DNA from: Lepidurus packardi
Lineage: Eukaryota > Arthropoda > Branchiopoda > Notostraca > Triopsidae
Length of the DNA: 64,000 nucleotides
Direction: 5' to 3'
Assembly (NCBI GenBank): GCA_023053545.1
Contig: JAKZAN010000145.1
Location: forward strand, 21,637-85,636
The position numbers and the translations under genes are program-made. This document shows, one piece after another, positions 10,981 to 25,400 of this stretch. Below the pieces are notes generated by a model that worked only from the letters and a program-made list of their open reading frames with translations, was not told the origin of the DNA and did not search any database. The stretch's first letter is position 1. Every line of letters begins with the position of its first letter.

Positions 10981-13900
10981 TAATTCAGTAAGAAAGGAAT
11001 TCAATCAATCCTAAAGAATTAATTCAGTCCGTAAGGAAATAATTAAGTCCGTAAGGAATTAATTCAGTCCGTAAGGAATTAATTCTGTCCGTAAGGATTT
11101 AATTCAGTCCGTAAGGTATTAATTCAGTCCGTAGTGAATTAATTAAGTCCGTAAGGAATTAATTAAGTCCGTAATGAATTAATTAAGTCCGAAAGGAATT
11201 AATGAAGTCCGTAAGGAATTAATTCAGTCCGTAAGGAATTATTTCATTCCGTAATTAATTAATTCATTCCTTACGGAATTAATTAAGTCCGTAAGGAATT
11301 AATTCAGTCCGTAAGGAATTAATTCGGTAAGAAAGGAATTCAATCAATCCTAAAGAATTAATTCAGTCCGTAAGGAAATAATTCAGTCCGTCAGGAATTA
11401 ATTCAGTCCGTAAGGAATTAATTCAGTCCGTAAGGAATTAATTAAGTCCGTAAGGAATTAATTCAGTCCGTAGGTAGTTAATAAAATCCGTACGGAATTA
11501 ATTCAGACCGTAAGGAATTATTAAGTACGTAAGGAATTAATTAAGTCCGTAAGGAATTAATTAAGTCCGTAAGGAATTAATTCAGTCCGTAAGGAATTAA
11601 TTCAGTCCGTAAGGAATTAATTCAGTCAGTAAGGAATTATTTCAGTCCGTAAGGAATTTATTCAGTCCGTAAGGAATTAATTCAGTCCGTAAGGATTTAA
11701 TTCAGTCCGTAAGGTATTAACTCAGTCCGTAAGGAATTAATTAAGTCCGTAAGGAATTAATTAAGTCCGTAAGGAAATAATTCAGTCCGTAAGGAATTAA
11801 TTCAGTCCGTAAGGAATTAATTCAGTCCGTAAGGATTTAATTCTGTCCGTAAGGATTTAATTCAGTCCGTAAGGTATTAATTCAGTCCCTTAGGTATTAA
11901 TTCAGTCCGTAAGGAATTAATTCAGTCCGTAAGGAATTAATTCAGTCCGTAATGAATAAGTTCAGTACGTAAGGAATTAATTCAGTCCGTAATGGATTAA
12001 TTATGTCCGTAATGAATTAATTCAGTCCGTAAGGAATTAATTCAGTCCGTAAGGAATTAATTCAGTAAGAAAGGAATTCAATCAATCCTAAAGAATTAAT
12101 TCAGTCCGTAAGGAAATAATTAAGTCCGTAAGGAATTAATTCAGTCCGTAAGGAATTAATTCTGTCCGTAAGGATTTAATTCAGTCCGTAAGGTATTAAT
12201 TCAGTCCGTAGTGAATTAATTAAGTCCGTAAGGAATTAATTAAGTCCGTAATGAATTAATTAAGTCCGAAAGGAATTAATGAAGTCCGTAAGGAATTAAT
12301 TCAGTCCGTAAGGAATTAATTCGGTAAGAAAGGAATTCAATCAATCCTAAAGAATTATTTCAGTCCGTCAGGAAATAATTCAGTCCGTCAGGAATTAATT
12401 CAGTCCGTAAGGAATTAATTCAGTCCGTAAGGAATTAATTAAGTCCGTAAGGAATTAATTCAGTCCGTAAGTAGTTAATAAAATCCGTACGGAATTAATT
12501 CAGACCGTAAGGAATTAATTAAGTACGTAAGGAATTAATTAAGTCCGTAAGGAATTAATTCAGTCCGTAAGGAATTATTTCAGTCCGTAATTAATTAATT
12601 CATTCCTTACGGAATTAATTAAGTCCGTAAGGAATTAATTCAGTCCGTAAGGAATTAATTCGGTAAGAAAGGAATTCAATCAATCCTAAAGAATTAATTC
12701 AGTCCGTAAGGAAATAATTCAGTCCGTCAGGAATTAATTCAGTCCGTAAGAAATTAATTCAGTCCGTAAGGGATTAATTAAGTCCGTAAGGAATTAATTC
12801 AGTCCGTAAGGAATTAATTCAGTCCGTAAGGAATTAATTCAGTCAGTAAGGAATTATTTCAGTCCGTAAGGAATTAATTCAGTCCGTATGGAATTAATTC
12901 AGTCCGTAAGGATTTAATTCAGTCCGTAAGGTATTAACTCAGTCCGTAAGGAATTAATTAAGTCCGTAAGGAATTAATTAAGTCCGTAAGGAAATAATTC
13001 AGTCCGTAAGGAATTAATTCAGTCCGTAAGGAATTAATTCAGTCCGTAAGGATTTAATTCTGTCCGTAAGGATTTAATTCAGTCCGTAAGGTATTAATTC
13101 AGTCCCTTAGGTATTAATTCAGTCCGTAAGGAATTAATTCAGTCCGTAAGGAATTAATTCAATCCGTAATGAATAAGTTCAGTACGTAAGGAATTAATTC
13201 AGTCCGTAATGGATTAATTATGTCCGTAATGAATTAATTCAGTCCGTAAGGAATTAATTCAGTCCGTAAGGAATTAATTCAGTAAGAAAGGAATTCAATC
13301 AATCCTAAAGAATTAATTCAGTCCGTAAGGAAATAATTAAGGCCGTAAGGAATTAATTCAGTCCGTAAGGAATTAATTCTGTCCGTAAGGATTTAATTCA
13401 GTCCGTAAGGTATAAATTCAGTCCGTAGTGAATTAATTAAGTCCGTAAGGAATTAATTAAGTCCGTAATGAATTAATTAAGTCCGAAAGGAATTAATGAA
13501 GTCCGTAAGGAATTAATTCAGTCCGTAAGGAATTAATTCGGTAAGAAAGGAATTCAATCAATCCTAAAGAATTAATTCAGTCCGTCAGGAAATAATTCAG
13601 TCCGTCAGGAATTAATTCAGTCCGTAAGGAATTAATTCAGTCCGTAAGGAATTAATTAAGTCCGTAAGGAATTAATTCAGTCCGTAAGTAGTTAATAAAA
13701 TCCGTACGGAATTAATTCAGACCGTAAGGAATTAATTAAGTACGTAAGGAATTAATTAAGTCCGTAAGGAATTAATTAAGTCCGTAAGGAATTAATTCAG
13801 TCCGTAAGGAATTAATTCAGTCCGTAAGGAATTAATTCAGTCAGTAAGGAATTATTTCAGTCCGTAAGGAATTAATTCAGTCCGTAAGGAATTAATTCAG

Positions 13901-14233
13901 TCCGTAAGGATTTAATTCAGTCCGTAAGGAATTAATTCAGTCCGTAAGGAATTAATTCAGTCCGTAAGGAATTAATTCGGTAAGAAAGGAATTCAGTCAA
14001 TCCTAAAGAATTAATTCAGTCAGTAAGGAAATAATTCAGTCCGTAAGGAATTAATTCAGTCCGTAAGGAATTAATTCAGTCCGAAAGGAATTAATTAAAT
14101 CCGTAAGGAATTAATTCAGTCCGTAAGTAATAAATAAAATCCGTACGAAATTTATTCAGTCCGTAAGGAATTAATTCAGTCCGTAAGGAATTAATTCAGT
14201 CAGTAAGGAATTAATTCAGTCCGTAAGGAATTA
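10981..14233 (+). repeat. Dispersed satellite duplication, copy B
   Basis: This is the partner of 3541-7770. Whole 60-base stretches are identical at offset 7440 (for example 3601 with 11041, and 3841 with 11281), then at offset 6463 (ATTATTTCAGTCCGTCAGG at 5891 and 12354; CAGTCAATCC at 7531 and 13994). The match ends near 14233, where this copy enters a CAGTAAGAAAGG dimer and the other continues with plain monomers. It is about 1 kb shorter than copy A because of internal losses. Confidence 0.88.
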
Positions 14234-17200
14234 TTTCAGTAAGAAAGGAATTCAATCAATCCTAAAGAATTAATTCAGTCCGTAAGGAAATAATTCAGTC
14301 CGTAAGGAATTAATTCAGTCCGTAAGGAATTAATTCAGTCCGTAAGGAATTAATTAATTAAGTAAGGAGTTAATTCAGTCCGTAAGGAATTATTTCTGTC
14401 CGTAAGGATTTAATTCAGACCGTAAGGTAATAATTCAGTCCGTAAAGAATTAATTCAGTCCGTAAGTAATAAATAAAATCCGTACGGAATTAATTCAGAC
14501 CGTGAAGAATTAATTCAGTCCGTAAGGAATTAATTAAGTCCGTAAGGAATTAATTCAGTCCGTAAGGAATTAATTCAGTCAGTAAGGAATTATTTCAGTC
14601 CGTAAGGAATTAATTCAGTCCGTAAGGAATTAATTCAGTCCGTAAGGAATTAATTAGGTAAGAAAGGAATTCAGTCAATCCTAAAGAATTAATTCAGTCC
14701 GTAAGGAAATAATTTAGTCCGTAAGGAATTAATTCAGTCCGTAAGGAATTAATTCAGTCCGTAAGGAATTAATTAATTAAGTAAGGAGTTAATTCAGTCC
14801 GTAAGGAATTATTTCTGTATGTAAGGATTTAATTCAGTCCGTAAGGTATTAATTCAGTCCGTAAAGAATTAATTAAGTACGTAAGGAATTAATTAAGTCC
14901 GTAAGGAATTAATTCAGTCCGTAAGGAATTAATTCAGTCCGTAAGGAATTAATTCAGTCCGTAAGGAATTAATTAAATCCGTAAAGAATTAATTCAGTCC
15001 GTAAGTAATAAATAAAATCCGTACGAAATTAATTCAGTCAGTAAGGAATTAATTCAGTCCGTAAGGAATTAATTCAGTCCGTATGAAATTAATTCAGTCC
15101 GTAAGGAATTAATTAAGGAATTAATTTAGTCCGTAAGTAATTAATTCAGTCCGTAAGAAATTATTTCAGTCCGTAATTAATTAATTCATTCCTTACGGAA
15201 TTAATTGAATTAATTAAGTCCGTAAGGAATTAACTCAGTCCGTAAGGAATTAATTCAGTCCGTATGAAATTAATTCAGTCCGTAAGGAATTAATTCAGTC
15301 CGTAAGGAATTAATTCAGTCCGTAAGGAATTAATTCAGTCCGTAAGGAATTATTTCAGTAAGAAAGGAATTCAATCAATCCTAAAGAATTAATTCAGTCC
15401 GTAAGGAAATAATTCTGTCCGTAAGGAATTAATTCAGTCCGTAAGGAAATAATTCAGTCCGTAAGGAATTAATTAATTAAGTAAGGAGTTAATTCAGTCC
15501 GTAAGGAATTATTTCTGTCCGTAAGGATTTAATTCAGTCCGTAAGGAATTAATTCAGTCCGTAAGGAATTAATTCAGTCCGTAAGGAATTAATTAATTAA
15601 GTAAGGAGTTAATTCAGTCCGTAAGGAATTATTTCTGTCCGTAAGGATTTAATTCAGACCGTAAGGTAATAATTCAGTCCGTAAAGAATTAATTCAGTCC
15701 GTAAGTAATAAATAAAATCCGTACGGAATTAATTCAGACCGTGAAGAATTAATTCAGTCCGTAAGGAATTAATTAAGTCCGTAAGGAATTAATTCAGTCC
15801 GTAAGGAATTAATTCAGTCAGTAAGGAATTATTTCAGTCCGTAAGGAATTAATTCAGTCCGTAAGGAATTAATTCAGTCCGTAAGGAATTAATTCGGTAA
15901 GAAAGGAATTCAGTCAATCCTAAAGAATTAATTCAGTCCGTAAGGAAATAATTCAGTCCGTAAGGAATTAATTCAGTCCGTAAGGAATTAATTCAGTCCG
16001 TAAGGAATTAATTAATTAAGTAAGGAGTTAATTCAGTCCGTAAGGAATTATTTCTGTATGTAAGGATTTAATTCAGTCCGTAAGGTATTAATTCAGTCCG
16101 TAAGGAATTAATTCAGTCCGTAAGGAATATATTCAGTCCGTAAGGAATTAATTAAATCCGTAAAGAATTAATTCAGTCCGTAAGTAATAAATAAAATCCG
16201 TACGAAATTAATTCAGTCCGTAAGGAATTAATTCAGTCCGTAAGGAATTAATTCAGTCAGTAAGGAATTAATTCAGTCCGTAAGGAATTAATTCAGTCCG
16301 TATGAAATTAATTCAGTCCGTAAGGAATTAATTAAGGAATTAATTTAGTCCGTAAGTAATTAATTCAGTCCGTAAGAAATTATTTCAGTCCGTAATTAAT
16401 TAATTCATTCCTTACGGAATTAATTGAATTAATTAAGTCCGTAAGGAATTAACTCAGTCCGTAAAGGAATTAATTCAGTCCGTATGAAATTAATTCAGTC
16501 CGTAAGGAATTAATTCAGTCCGTAAGGAATTAATTCAGTCCGTAAGGAATTAATTCAGTCCGTAAGGAATTATTTCAGTAAGAAAGGAATTCAATCAATC
16601 CTAAAGAATTAATTCAGTCCGTAAGGAAATAATTCTGTCCGTAAGGAATTAATTCAGTCCGTAAGGAAATAATTCAGTCCGTAAGGAATTAATTAATTAA
16701 GTAAGGAGTTAATTCAGTCCGTAAGGAATTATTTCTGTCCGTAAGGATTTAATTCAGTCCGTAAGGTATTAATTCAGTCCGTAAAGAATTAATTCAGTCC
16801 GTAAGTAATTAATAAAATCCGTACGGAATTAATTCAGACCGTGAAGAATTAATTCAGTCCGTAAGGAATTAATTAAGTCCGTAAGGAATTAATTCAGTCC
16901 GTAAGGAATTAATTCAGTCAGTAAGGAATTATTTCAGTCCGTAAGGAATTAATTCAGTCCGTAAGGAATTAATTCAGTCCGTAAGGATTTAATTCAGTCC
17001 GTAAGGAATTAATTCAGTCCGTAAGGAATTAATTCAGTCCGTAAGGAATTAATTCGGTAAGAAAGGAATTCAGTCAATCCTAAAGAATTAATTCAGTCCG
17101 TAAGGAAATAATTCAGTCCGTAAGGAATTAATTCAGTCCGTAAGGAATTAATTCAGTCCGTAAGGAATTAATTAATTAAGTAAGGAGTTAATTCAGTCCG

Positions 17201-18064
17201 TAAGGAATTATTTCTGTATGTAAGGATTTAATTCAGTCCGTAAGGTATTAATTCAGTCCGTAAAGAATTAATTCAGTCCGTAAGTAATTAATAAAATCCG
17301 TACGGAATTAATTCAGACCGTGAAGAATTAATTAAGTACGTAAGGAATTAATTAAGTCCGTAAGGAATTAATTCAGTCCGTAAGGAATTAATTCAGTCCG
17401 TAAGGAATTAATTCAGTCCGTAAGGAATTAATTAAATCCGTAAAGAATTAATTCAGTCCGTAAGTAATAAATAAAATCCGTACGAAATTAATTCAGTCCG
17501 TAAGGAATTAATTCAGTCCGTAAGGAATTAATTCAGTCAGTAAGGAATTAATTCAGTCCGTAAGGAATTAATTCAGTCCGTATGAAATTAATTCAGTCCG
17601 TAAGGAATTAATTAAGGAATTAATTCAGTCCGTAAGTAATTAATTCAGTCCGTAAGGAATTATTTCAGTCCGTAATTAATTAATTCATTCCTTACGGAAT
17701 TAATTAAGTCCGTAAGGAATTAACTCAGTCCGTAAGGAATTAATTCAGTCCGTATGAAATTAATTCAGTCCGTAAGGAATTAATCCAGTCCGTAAGGAAT
17801 TAATTCAGTCCGTAAGGAATTAATTCAGTCCGTAAGGAATTATTTCAGTAAGAAAGGAATTCAATCAATCCTAAAGAATTAATTCAGTCCGTAAGGAAAT
17901 AATTCTGTCCGTAAGGAATTAATTCAGTCCGTAAGGAAATAATTCAGTCCGTAAGGAATTAATTAATTAAGGAAGGAGTTAATTCAGTCCGTAAGGAATT
18001 ATTTCTGTCCGTAAGGATTTAATTCAGTCCGTAAGGTATTAATTCAGTCCGTAAAGAATTAATT
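14234..18064 (+). repeat. Satellite with loose 1.16-1.24 kb periodicity
   Basis: The CTGTATGTAAGG variant recurs at 14815, 16054 and 17214 (steps 1239 and 1160) and TTAATTGAAT at 15201 and 16420 (step 1219). The steps differ by small multiples of the monomer, so this is an HOR of about 60 monomers that has gained and lost monomers. A short internal duplication of the TAATTAATTAAGTAAGG segment lies at about 15470-15650. No gene is present. Confidence 0.75.
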
Positions 18065-19342
18065 CAGTCCGTAAGTAATTAATAAAATCCGTACGGAATT
18101 AATTCAGACCGTGAAGAATTAATTCAGTCCGTAAGGAATTAATTAAGTCCGTAAGGAATTAATTCAGTCCGTAAGGAATTAATTCAGTCCGTAAGGAATT
18201 AATTCAGTCCGTAAGGAATTATTTCAGTAAGAAAGGAATTCAATCAATCCTAAAGAATTAATTCAGTCCGTAAGGAAATAATTCAGTCCGTAAGGAATTA
18301 ATTCAGTCCGTAAGGAATTAATTCAGTCCGTAAGGAATTAATTAATTAAGTAAGGAGTTAATTCAGTCCGTAAGGAATTATTTCTGTCCGTAAGGATTTA
18401 ATTCAGTCCGTAAGGTATTAATTCAGTCCGTAAAGAATTAATTCAGTCCGTAAGTAATAAATAAAATCCGTACGAAATTAATTCAGTCCGTAAGGAATTA
18501 ATTCAGTCCGTAAGGAATTAATTCAGTCAGTAAGGAATTAATTCAGTCCGTAAGGAATTAATTCAGTCCGTATGAAATTAATTCAGTCCGTAAGGAATTA
18601 ATTAAGGAATTAATTCAGTCCGTAAGTAATTAATTCAGTCCGTAAGGAATTATTTCAGTCCGTAATTAATTAATTCATTCCTTACGGAATTAATTAAGTC
18701 CGTAAGTAATTAATAAAATCCGTACGGAATTAATTCAGACCGTGAAGAATTAATTCAGTCCGTAAGGAATTAATTAAGTCCGTAAGGAATTAATTCAGTC
18801 CGTAAGGAATTAATTCAGTCCGTAAGGAATTAATTCAGTCCGTAAGGAATTATTTCAGTAAGAAAGGAATTCAATCAATCCTAAAGAATTAATTCAGTCC
18901 GTAAGGAAATAATTCAGTCCGTAAGGAATTAATTCAGTCCGTAAGGAATTAATTCAGTCCGTAAGGAATTAATTAATTAAGTAAGGAGTTAATTCAGTCC
19001 GTAAGGAATTATTTCTGTCCGTAAGGATTTAATTCAGTCCGTAAGGTATTAATTCAGTCCGTAAAGAATTAATTCAGTCCGTAAGTAATAAATAAAATCC
19101 GTACGAAATTAATTCAGTCCGTAAGGAATTAATTCAGTCCGTAAGGAATTAATTCAGTCAGTAAGGAATTAATTCAGTCCGTAAGGAATTAATTCAGTCC
19201 GTATGAAATTAATTCAGTCCGTAAGGAATTAATTAAGGAATTAATTCAGTCCGTAAGTAATTAATTCAGTCCGTAAGGAATTATTTCAGTCCGTAATTAA
19301 TTAATTCATTCCTTACGGAATTAATTAAGTCCGTAAGGAATT
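18065..19342 (+). repeat. Higher-order repeat, 631 bp x 2
   Basis: Two adjacent copies, about 18065-18695 and 18696-19342. AATAAAATCCGTACGG starts at 18081 and 18712, the CAGTAAGAAAGG dimer at 18225 and 18856, and the GTAAGTAATAAATAAAATCC segment near 18450 and 19081. The content resembles the 591-bp repeat upstream with two more monomers, so it is probably a sister lineage of that unit. Confidence 0.88.
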
Positions 19343-19429
19343 AACTCAGTCCGTAAGGAATTAATTCAGTCCGTAAGGAATTAATTCAATCCGTATGAAA
19401 TTAATTCAGTCCGTAAGGAATTAATTCAG

Positions 19430-22400
19430 TCCGTAAGGAATTAATTCAGTCCGTAAGGAATTAATTCAGTCCGTAAGGAATTAATTCAGTCCGTAAGGAA
19501 TTAATTAAATCCGTAAGGAATTAATTCAGTCCGTAAGTAATAAATAAAATCCGTACGAAATTAATTCAGTCCGTAAGGAATTAATTCAGTCCGTAAGGAA
19601 TTAATTCAGTCAGTAAGGAATTAATTCAGTCCGTAAGGAATTAATTCAGTCCGTATGAAATTAATTCAGTCCGTAAGGAATTAATTAAGGAATTAATTCA
19701 GTCCGTAAGTAATTAATTCAGTCCGTAAGCAATTATTTCATTCCGTAATTAATTAATTCATTCCTTACGGAATTAATTAAGTCCGTAAGGAATTAATTCA
19801 GTCCGTAAGGAATTAATTCAGTCCGTAAGGAATTAATTCAGTCCGTAAGGAATTAATTCAGTCCGTAAGGAATTAATTCAGTCAGTAAGGAATTAATTCA
19901 GTCCGTAAGGAATTAATTCAGTCCGTATGAAATTAATTCAGTCCGTAAGGAATTAATTCAGTCCGTAAGGAATTAATTCAGTCCGTAAGGAATTAATTCA
20001 GTCCGTAAGTAATTAATAAAATCCGTAAGGAATTAATTCAGTCCGTAAGGAATTAATTCAGTCCGTAAGGAATTAATTCAGTCCGTAAGGAATTAATTAA
20101 ATCCGTAAAGAATTAATTCAGTCCGTAAGTAATAAATAAAATCCGTACGAAATTAATTCAGTCCGTAAGGAATTAATTCAGTCCGTAAGGAATTAATTCA
20201 GTCAGTAAGGAATTAATTCAGTCCGTAAGGAATTAATTCAGTCCGTATGAAATTAATTCAGTCCGTAAGGAATTAATTAAGGAATTAATTCAGTCCGTAA
20301 GTAATTAATTCAGTCCGTAAGGAATTAATTCAGTCCGTATGAAATTAATTCAGTCCGTAAGGAATTAATTAAGGAATTAATTCAGTCCGTAAGTAATTAA
20401 TTCAGTCCGTAAGGAATTATTTCAGTCCGTAATTAATTAATTCATTCCTTACGGAATTAATTAAGTCCGTAAGGAATTAATTCAGTCCGTAAGGAATTTA
20501 TTCCGTCCGTATGAAATTAATTCAGTCCGTAAGGAATTAATTCAGTCCGTAAGGAATTAATTCAGTCCGTAAGGAATTAATTCAGTCCGTAAGGAATTAT
20601 TTCAGTAAGAAAGGAATTCAATCAATCCTAAAGAATTAATTCAGTCCGTAAGGAAATAATTCAGTCCGTAAGGAATTATTTCTGTCCGTAAGGATTTAAT
20701 TCAGTCCGTAAGGTATTAATTCAGTCCGTAAAGAATTAATTCAGTCAGTAAGTAATTAATAAAATCCGTACGGAATTAATTCAGACCGTGAAGAATTAAT
20801 TCAGTCCGTAAGGAATTAATTAAGTCCGTAAGGAATTAATTCAGTCCGTAAGGAATTAATTCAGTCAGTAAGGAATTATTTCAGTCCGTAAGGAATTAAA
20901 TCAGTCCGTAAGGATTTAATTCAGTCCGTAAGGAATTAATTCAGTCCGTAAGGAATTAATTCAGTCCGTAAGGAATTAATTCGGTAAGAAAGGAATTCAG
21001 TCAATCCTAAAGAATTAATTCAGTCCGTAAGGAAATAATTCAGTCCGTAAGGAATTAATTCAGTCCGTAAGGAATTAATTCAGTCCGTAAGGAATTAATT
21101 AATTAAGTAAGGAGTTAATTCAGTCCGTAAGGAATTATTTCTGTATGTAAGGATTTAATTCAGTCCGTAAGGTATTAATTCAGTCCGTAAAGAATTAATT
21201 CAGTCCGTAAGTAATTAATAAAATCCGTACGGAATTAATTCAGACCGTGAAGAATTAATTAAGTACGTAAGGAATTAATTCAGTCCGTAAGGAATTAATT
21301 CAGTCCGTAAGGAATTAATTCAGTCCGTAAGGAATTAATTAAATCCGTAAAGAATTAATTCAGTCCGTAAGTAATAAATAAAATCCGTACGAAATTAATT
21401 CAGTCCGTAAGGAATTAATTCAGTCCGTAATGAATTAATTCAGTCAGTAAGGAATTAATTCAGTCCGTAAGGAATTAATTCAGTCCGTAATTAATTAATT
21501 CATTCCTTACGGAATTAATTAAGTCCGTAAGGAATTAACTCAGTCCGTAAGGAATTAATTCAGTCCGTATGAAATTAATTCAGTCCGAAAGGAATTAATT
21601 CAGTCCGTAAGGAATTAATTCAGTCCGTAAGGAATTAATTCAGTCCGTAAGGAATTATTTCAGTAAGAAAGGAATTCAATCAATCCTAAAGAATTAATTC
21701 AGTCCGTAAGGAAATAATTCTGTCCGTAAGGAATTAATTCAGTCCGTAAGGAAATAATTCAGTCCGTAAGGAATTAATTAATTAAGTAAGGAGTTAATTC
21801 AGTCCGTAAGGAATTATTTCTGTCCGTAAGGATTTAATTCAGTCCGTAAGGTATTAATTCAGTCCGTAAAGAATTAATTCAGTCCGTAAGTAATTAATAA
21901 AATCCGTACGGAATTAATTCAGACCGTGAAGAATTAATTCAGTCCGTAAGGAATTAATTAAGTCCGTAAGGAATTAATTCAGTCCGTAAGGAATTAATTA
22001 AGTCCGTAAGGAATTAATTCAGTCCGTAAGGAATTAATTCAGTCAGTAAGGAATTATTTCAGTCCGTAAGGAATTAATTCAGTCCGTAAGGAATTAATTC
22101 AGTCCGTAAGGATTTAATTCAGTCCGTAAGGAATTAATTCAGTCCGTAAGGAATTAATTCAGTCCGTAAGGAATTAATTCGGTAAGAAAGGAATTCAGTC
22201 AATCCTAAAGAATTAATTCAGTCCGTAAGGAAATAATTCAGTCCGTAAGGAATTAATTCAGTCCGTAAGGAATTAATTCAGTCCGTAAGGAATTAATTAA
22301 ATCCGTAAGGAATTAATTCAGTCCGTAAGTAATAAATAAAATCCGTACGAAATTAATTCAGTCCGTAAGGAATTAATTCAGTCCGTAAGGAATTAATTCA

Positions 22401-25400
22401 GTCAGTAAGGAATTAATTCAGTCCGTAAGGAATTAATTCAGTCCGTATGAAATTAATTCAGTCCGTAAGGAATTAATTAAGGAATTAATTCAGTCCGTAA
22501 GTAATTAATTCAGTCCGTAAGCAATTATTTCAGTCCGTAATTAATTAATTCATTCCTTACGGAATTAATTAAGTCCGTAAGGAATTAATTCAGTCCGTAA
22601 GGAATTAATTCAGTCCGTAAGGAATTAATTCAGTCCGTAAGGAATTAATTCAGTCCGTAAGGAATTAATTCAGTCCGTAAGGAATTAATTCAGTCAGTAA
22701 GGAATTAATTCAGTCCGTAAGGAATTAATTCAGTCCGTATGAAATTAATTCAGTCCGTAAGGAATTAATTCAGTCCGTAAGGAATTAATTCAGTCCGTAA
22801 GTAATTAATAAAATCCGTAAGGAATTAATTCAGTCCGTAAGGAATTAATTCAGTCCGTAAGGAATTAATTCAGTCCGTAAGGAATTAATTAAATCCGTAA
22901 AGAATTAATTCAGTCCGTAAGTAATAAATAAAATCCGTACGAAATTAATTCAGTAGGTAAGGAATTAATTCAGTCCGTAAGGAATTAATTCAGTCAGTAA
23001 GGAATTAATTCAGTCCGTAAGGAATTAATTCAGTCCGTATGAAATTAATTCAGTCCGTAAGGAATTAATTAAGGAATTAATTCAGTCCGTAAGTAATTAA
23101 TTCAGTCCGTAAGGAATTAATTCAGTCCGTATGAAATTAATTCAGTCCGTAAGGAATTAATTAAGGAATTAATTCAGTCCGTAAGTAATTAATTCAGTCC
23201 GTAAGGAATTATTTCAGTCCGTAATTAATTAATTCATTCCTTACGGAATTAATTAAGTCCGTAAGGAATTAATTCAGTCCGTAAGGAATTTATTCAGTCC
23301 GTATGAAATTAATTCAGTCCGTAAGGAATTAATTCAGTCCGTAAGGAATTAATTCAGTCCGTAAGGAATTAATTCAGTCCGTAAGGAATTATTTCAGTAA
23401 GAAAGGAATTCAATCAATCCTAAAGAATTAATTCAGTCCGTAAGGAAATAATTCAGTCCGTAAGGAATTATTTCTGTCCGTAAGGATTTAATTCAGTCCG
23501 TAAGGTATTAATTCAGTCCGTAAAGAATTAATTCAGTCAGTAAGTAATTAATAAAATCCGTACGGAATTAATTCAGACCGTGAAGAATTAATTCAGTCCG
23601 TAAGGAATTAATTAAGTCCGTAAGGAATTAATTCAGTCCGTAAGGAATTAATTCAGTCAGTAAGGAATTATTTCAGTCCGTAAGGAATTAAATCAGTCCG
23701 TAAGGATTTAATTCAGTCCGTAAGGAATTAATTCAGTCCGTAAGGAATTAATTCAGTCCGTAAGGAATTAATTCGGTAAGAAAGGAATTCAGTCAATCCT
23801 AAAGAATTAATTCAGTCCGTAAGGAAATAATTCAGTCCGTAAGGAATTAATTCAGTCCGTAAGGAATTAATTCAGTCCGTAAGGAATTAATTAATTAAGT
23901 AAGGAGTTAATTCAGTCCGTAAGGAATTATTTCTGTATGTAAGGATTTAATTCAGTCCGTAAGGTATTAATTCAGTCCGTAAAGAATTAATTCAGTCCGT
24001 AAGTAATTAATAAAATCCGTACGGAATTAATTCAGACCGTGAAGAATTAATTAAGTACGTAAGGAATTAATTCAGTCCGTAAGGAATTAATTCAGTCCGT
24101 AAGGAATTAATTCAGTCCGTAAGGAATTAATTAAATCCGTAAAGAATTAATTCAGTCCGTAAGTAATAAATAAAATCCGTACGAAATTAATTCAGTCCGT
24201 AAGGAATTAATTCAGTCCGTAATGAATTAATTCAGTCAGTAAGGAATTAATTCAGTCCGTAAGGAATTAATTCAGTCCGTAATTAATTAATTCATTCCTT
24301 ACGGAATTAATTAAGTCCGTAAGGAATTAACTCAGTCCGTAAGGAATTAATTCAGTCCGTATGAAATTAATTCAGTCCGAAAGGAATTAATTCAGTCCGT
24401 AAGGAATTAATTCAGTCCGTAAGGAATTAATTCAGTCCGTAAGGAATTATTTCAGTAAGAAAGGAATTCAATCAATCCTAAAGAATTAATTCAGTCCGTA
24501 AGGAAATAATTCTGTCCGTAAGGAATTAATTCAGTCCGTAAGGAAATAATTCAGTCCGTAAGGAATTAATTAATTAAGTAAGGAGTTAATTCAGTCCGTA
24601 AGGAATTATTTCTGTCCGTAAGGATTTAATTCAGTCCGTAAGGTATTAATTCAGTCCGTAAAGAATTAATTCAGTCCGTAAGTAATTAATAAAATCCGTA
24701 CGGAATTAATTCAGACCGTGAAGAATTAATTCAGTCCGTAAGGAATTAATTAAGTCCGTAAGGAATTAATTCAGTCCGTAAGGAATTAATTAAGTCCGTA
24801 AGGAATTAATTCAGTCCGTAAGGAATTAATTCAGTCAGTAAGGAATTATTTCAGTCCGTAAGGAATTAATTCAGTCCGTAAGGAATTAATTCAGTCCGTA
24901 AGGATTTAATTCAGTCCGTAAGGAATTAATTCAGTCCGTAAGGAATTAATTCAGTCCGTAAGGAATTAATTCGGTAAGAAAGGAATTCAGTCAATCCTAA
25001 AGAATTAATTCAGTCCGTAAGGAAATAATTCAGTCCGTAAGGAATTAATTCAGTCCGTAAGGAATTAATTCAGTCCGTAAGGAATTAATTAAATCCGTAA
25101 GGAATTAATTCAGTCCGTAAGTAATAAATAAAATCCGTACGAAATTAATTCAGTCCGTAAGGAATTAATTCAGTCCGTAAGGAATTAATTCAGTCAGTAA
25201 GGAATTAATTCAGTCCGTAAGGAATTAATTCAGTCCGTATGAAATTAATTCAGTCCGTAAGGAATTAATTAAGGAATTAATTCAGTCCGTAAGTAATTAA
25301 TTCAGTCCGTAAGCAATTATTTCAGTCCGTAATTAATTAATTCATTCCTTACGGAATTAATTAAGTCCGTAAGGAATTAATTCAGTCCGTAAGGAATTAA

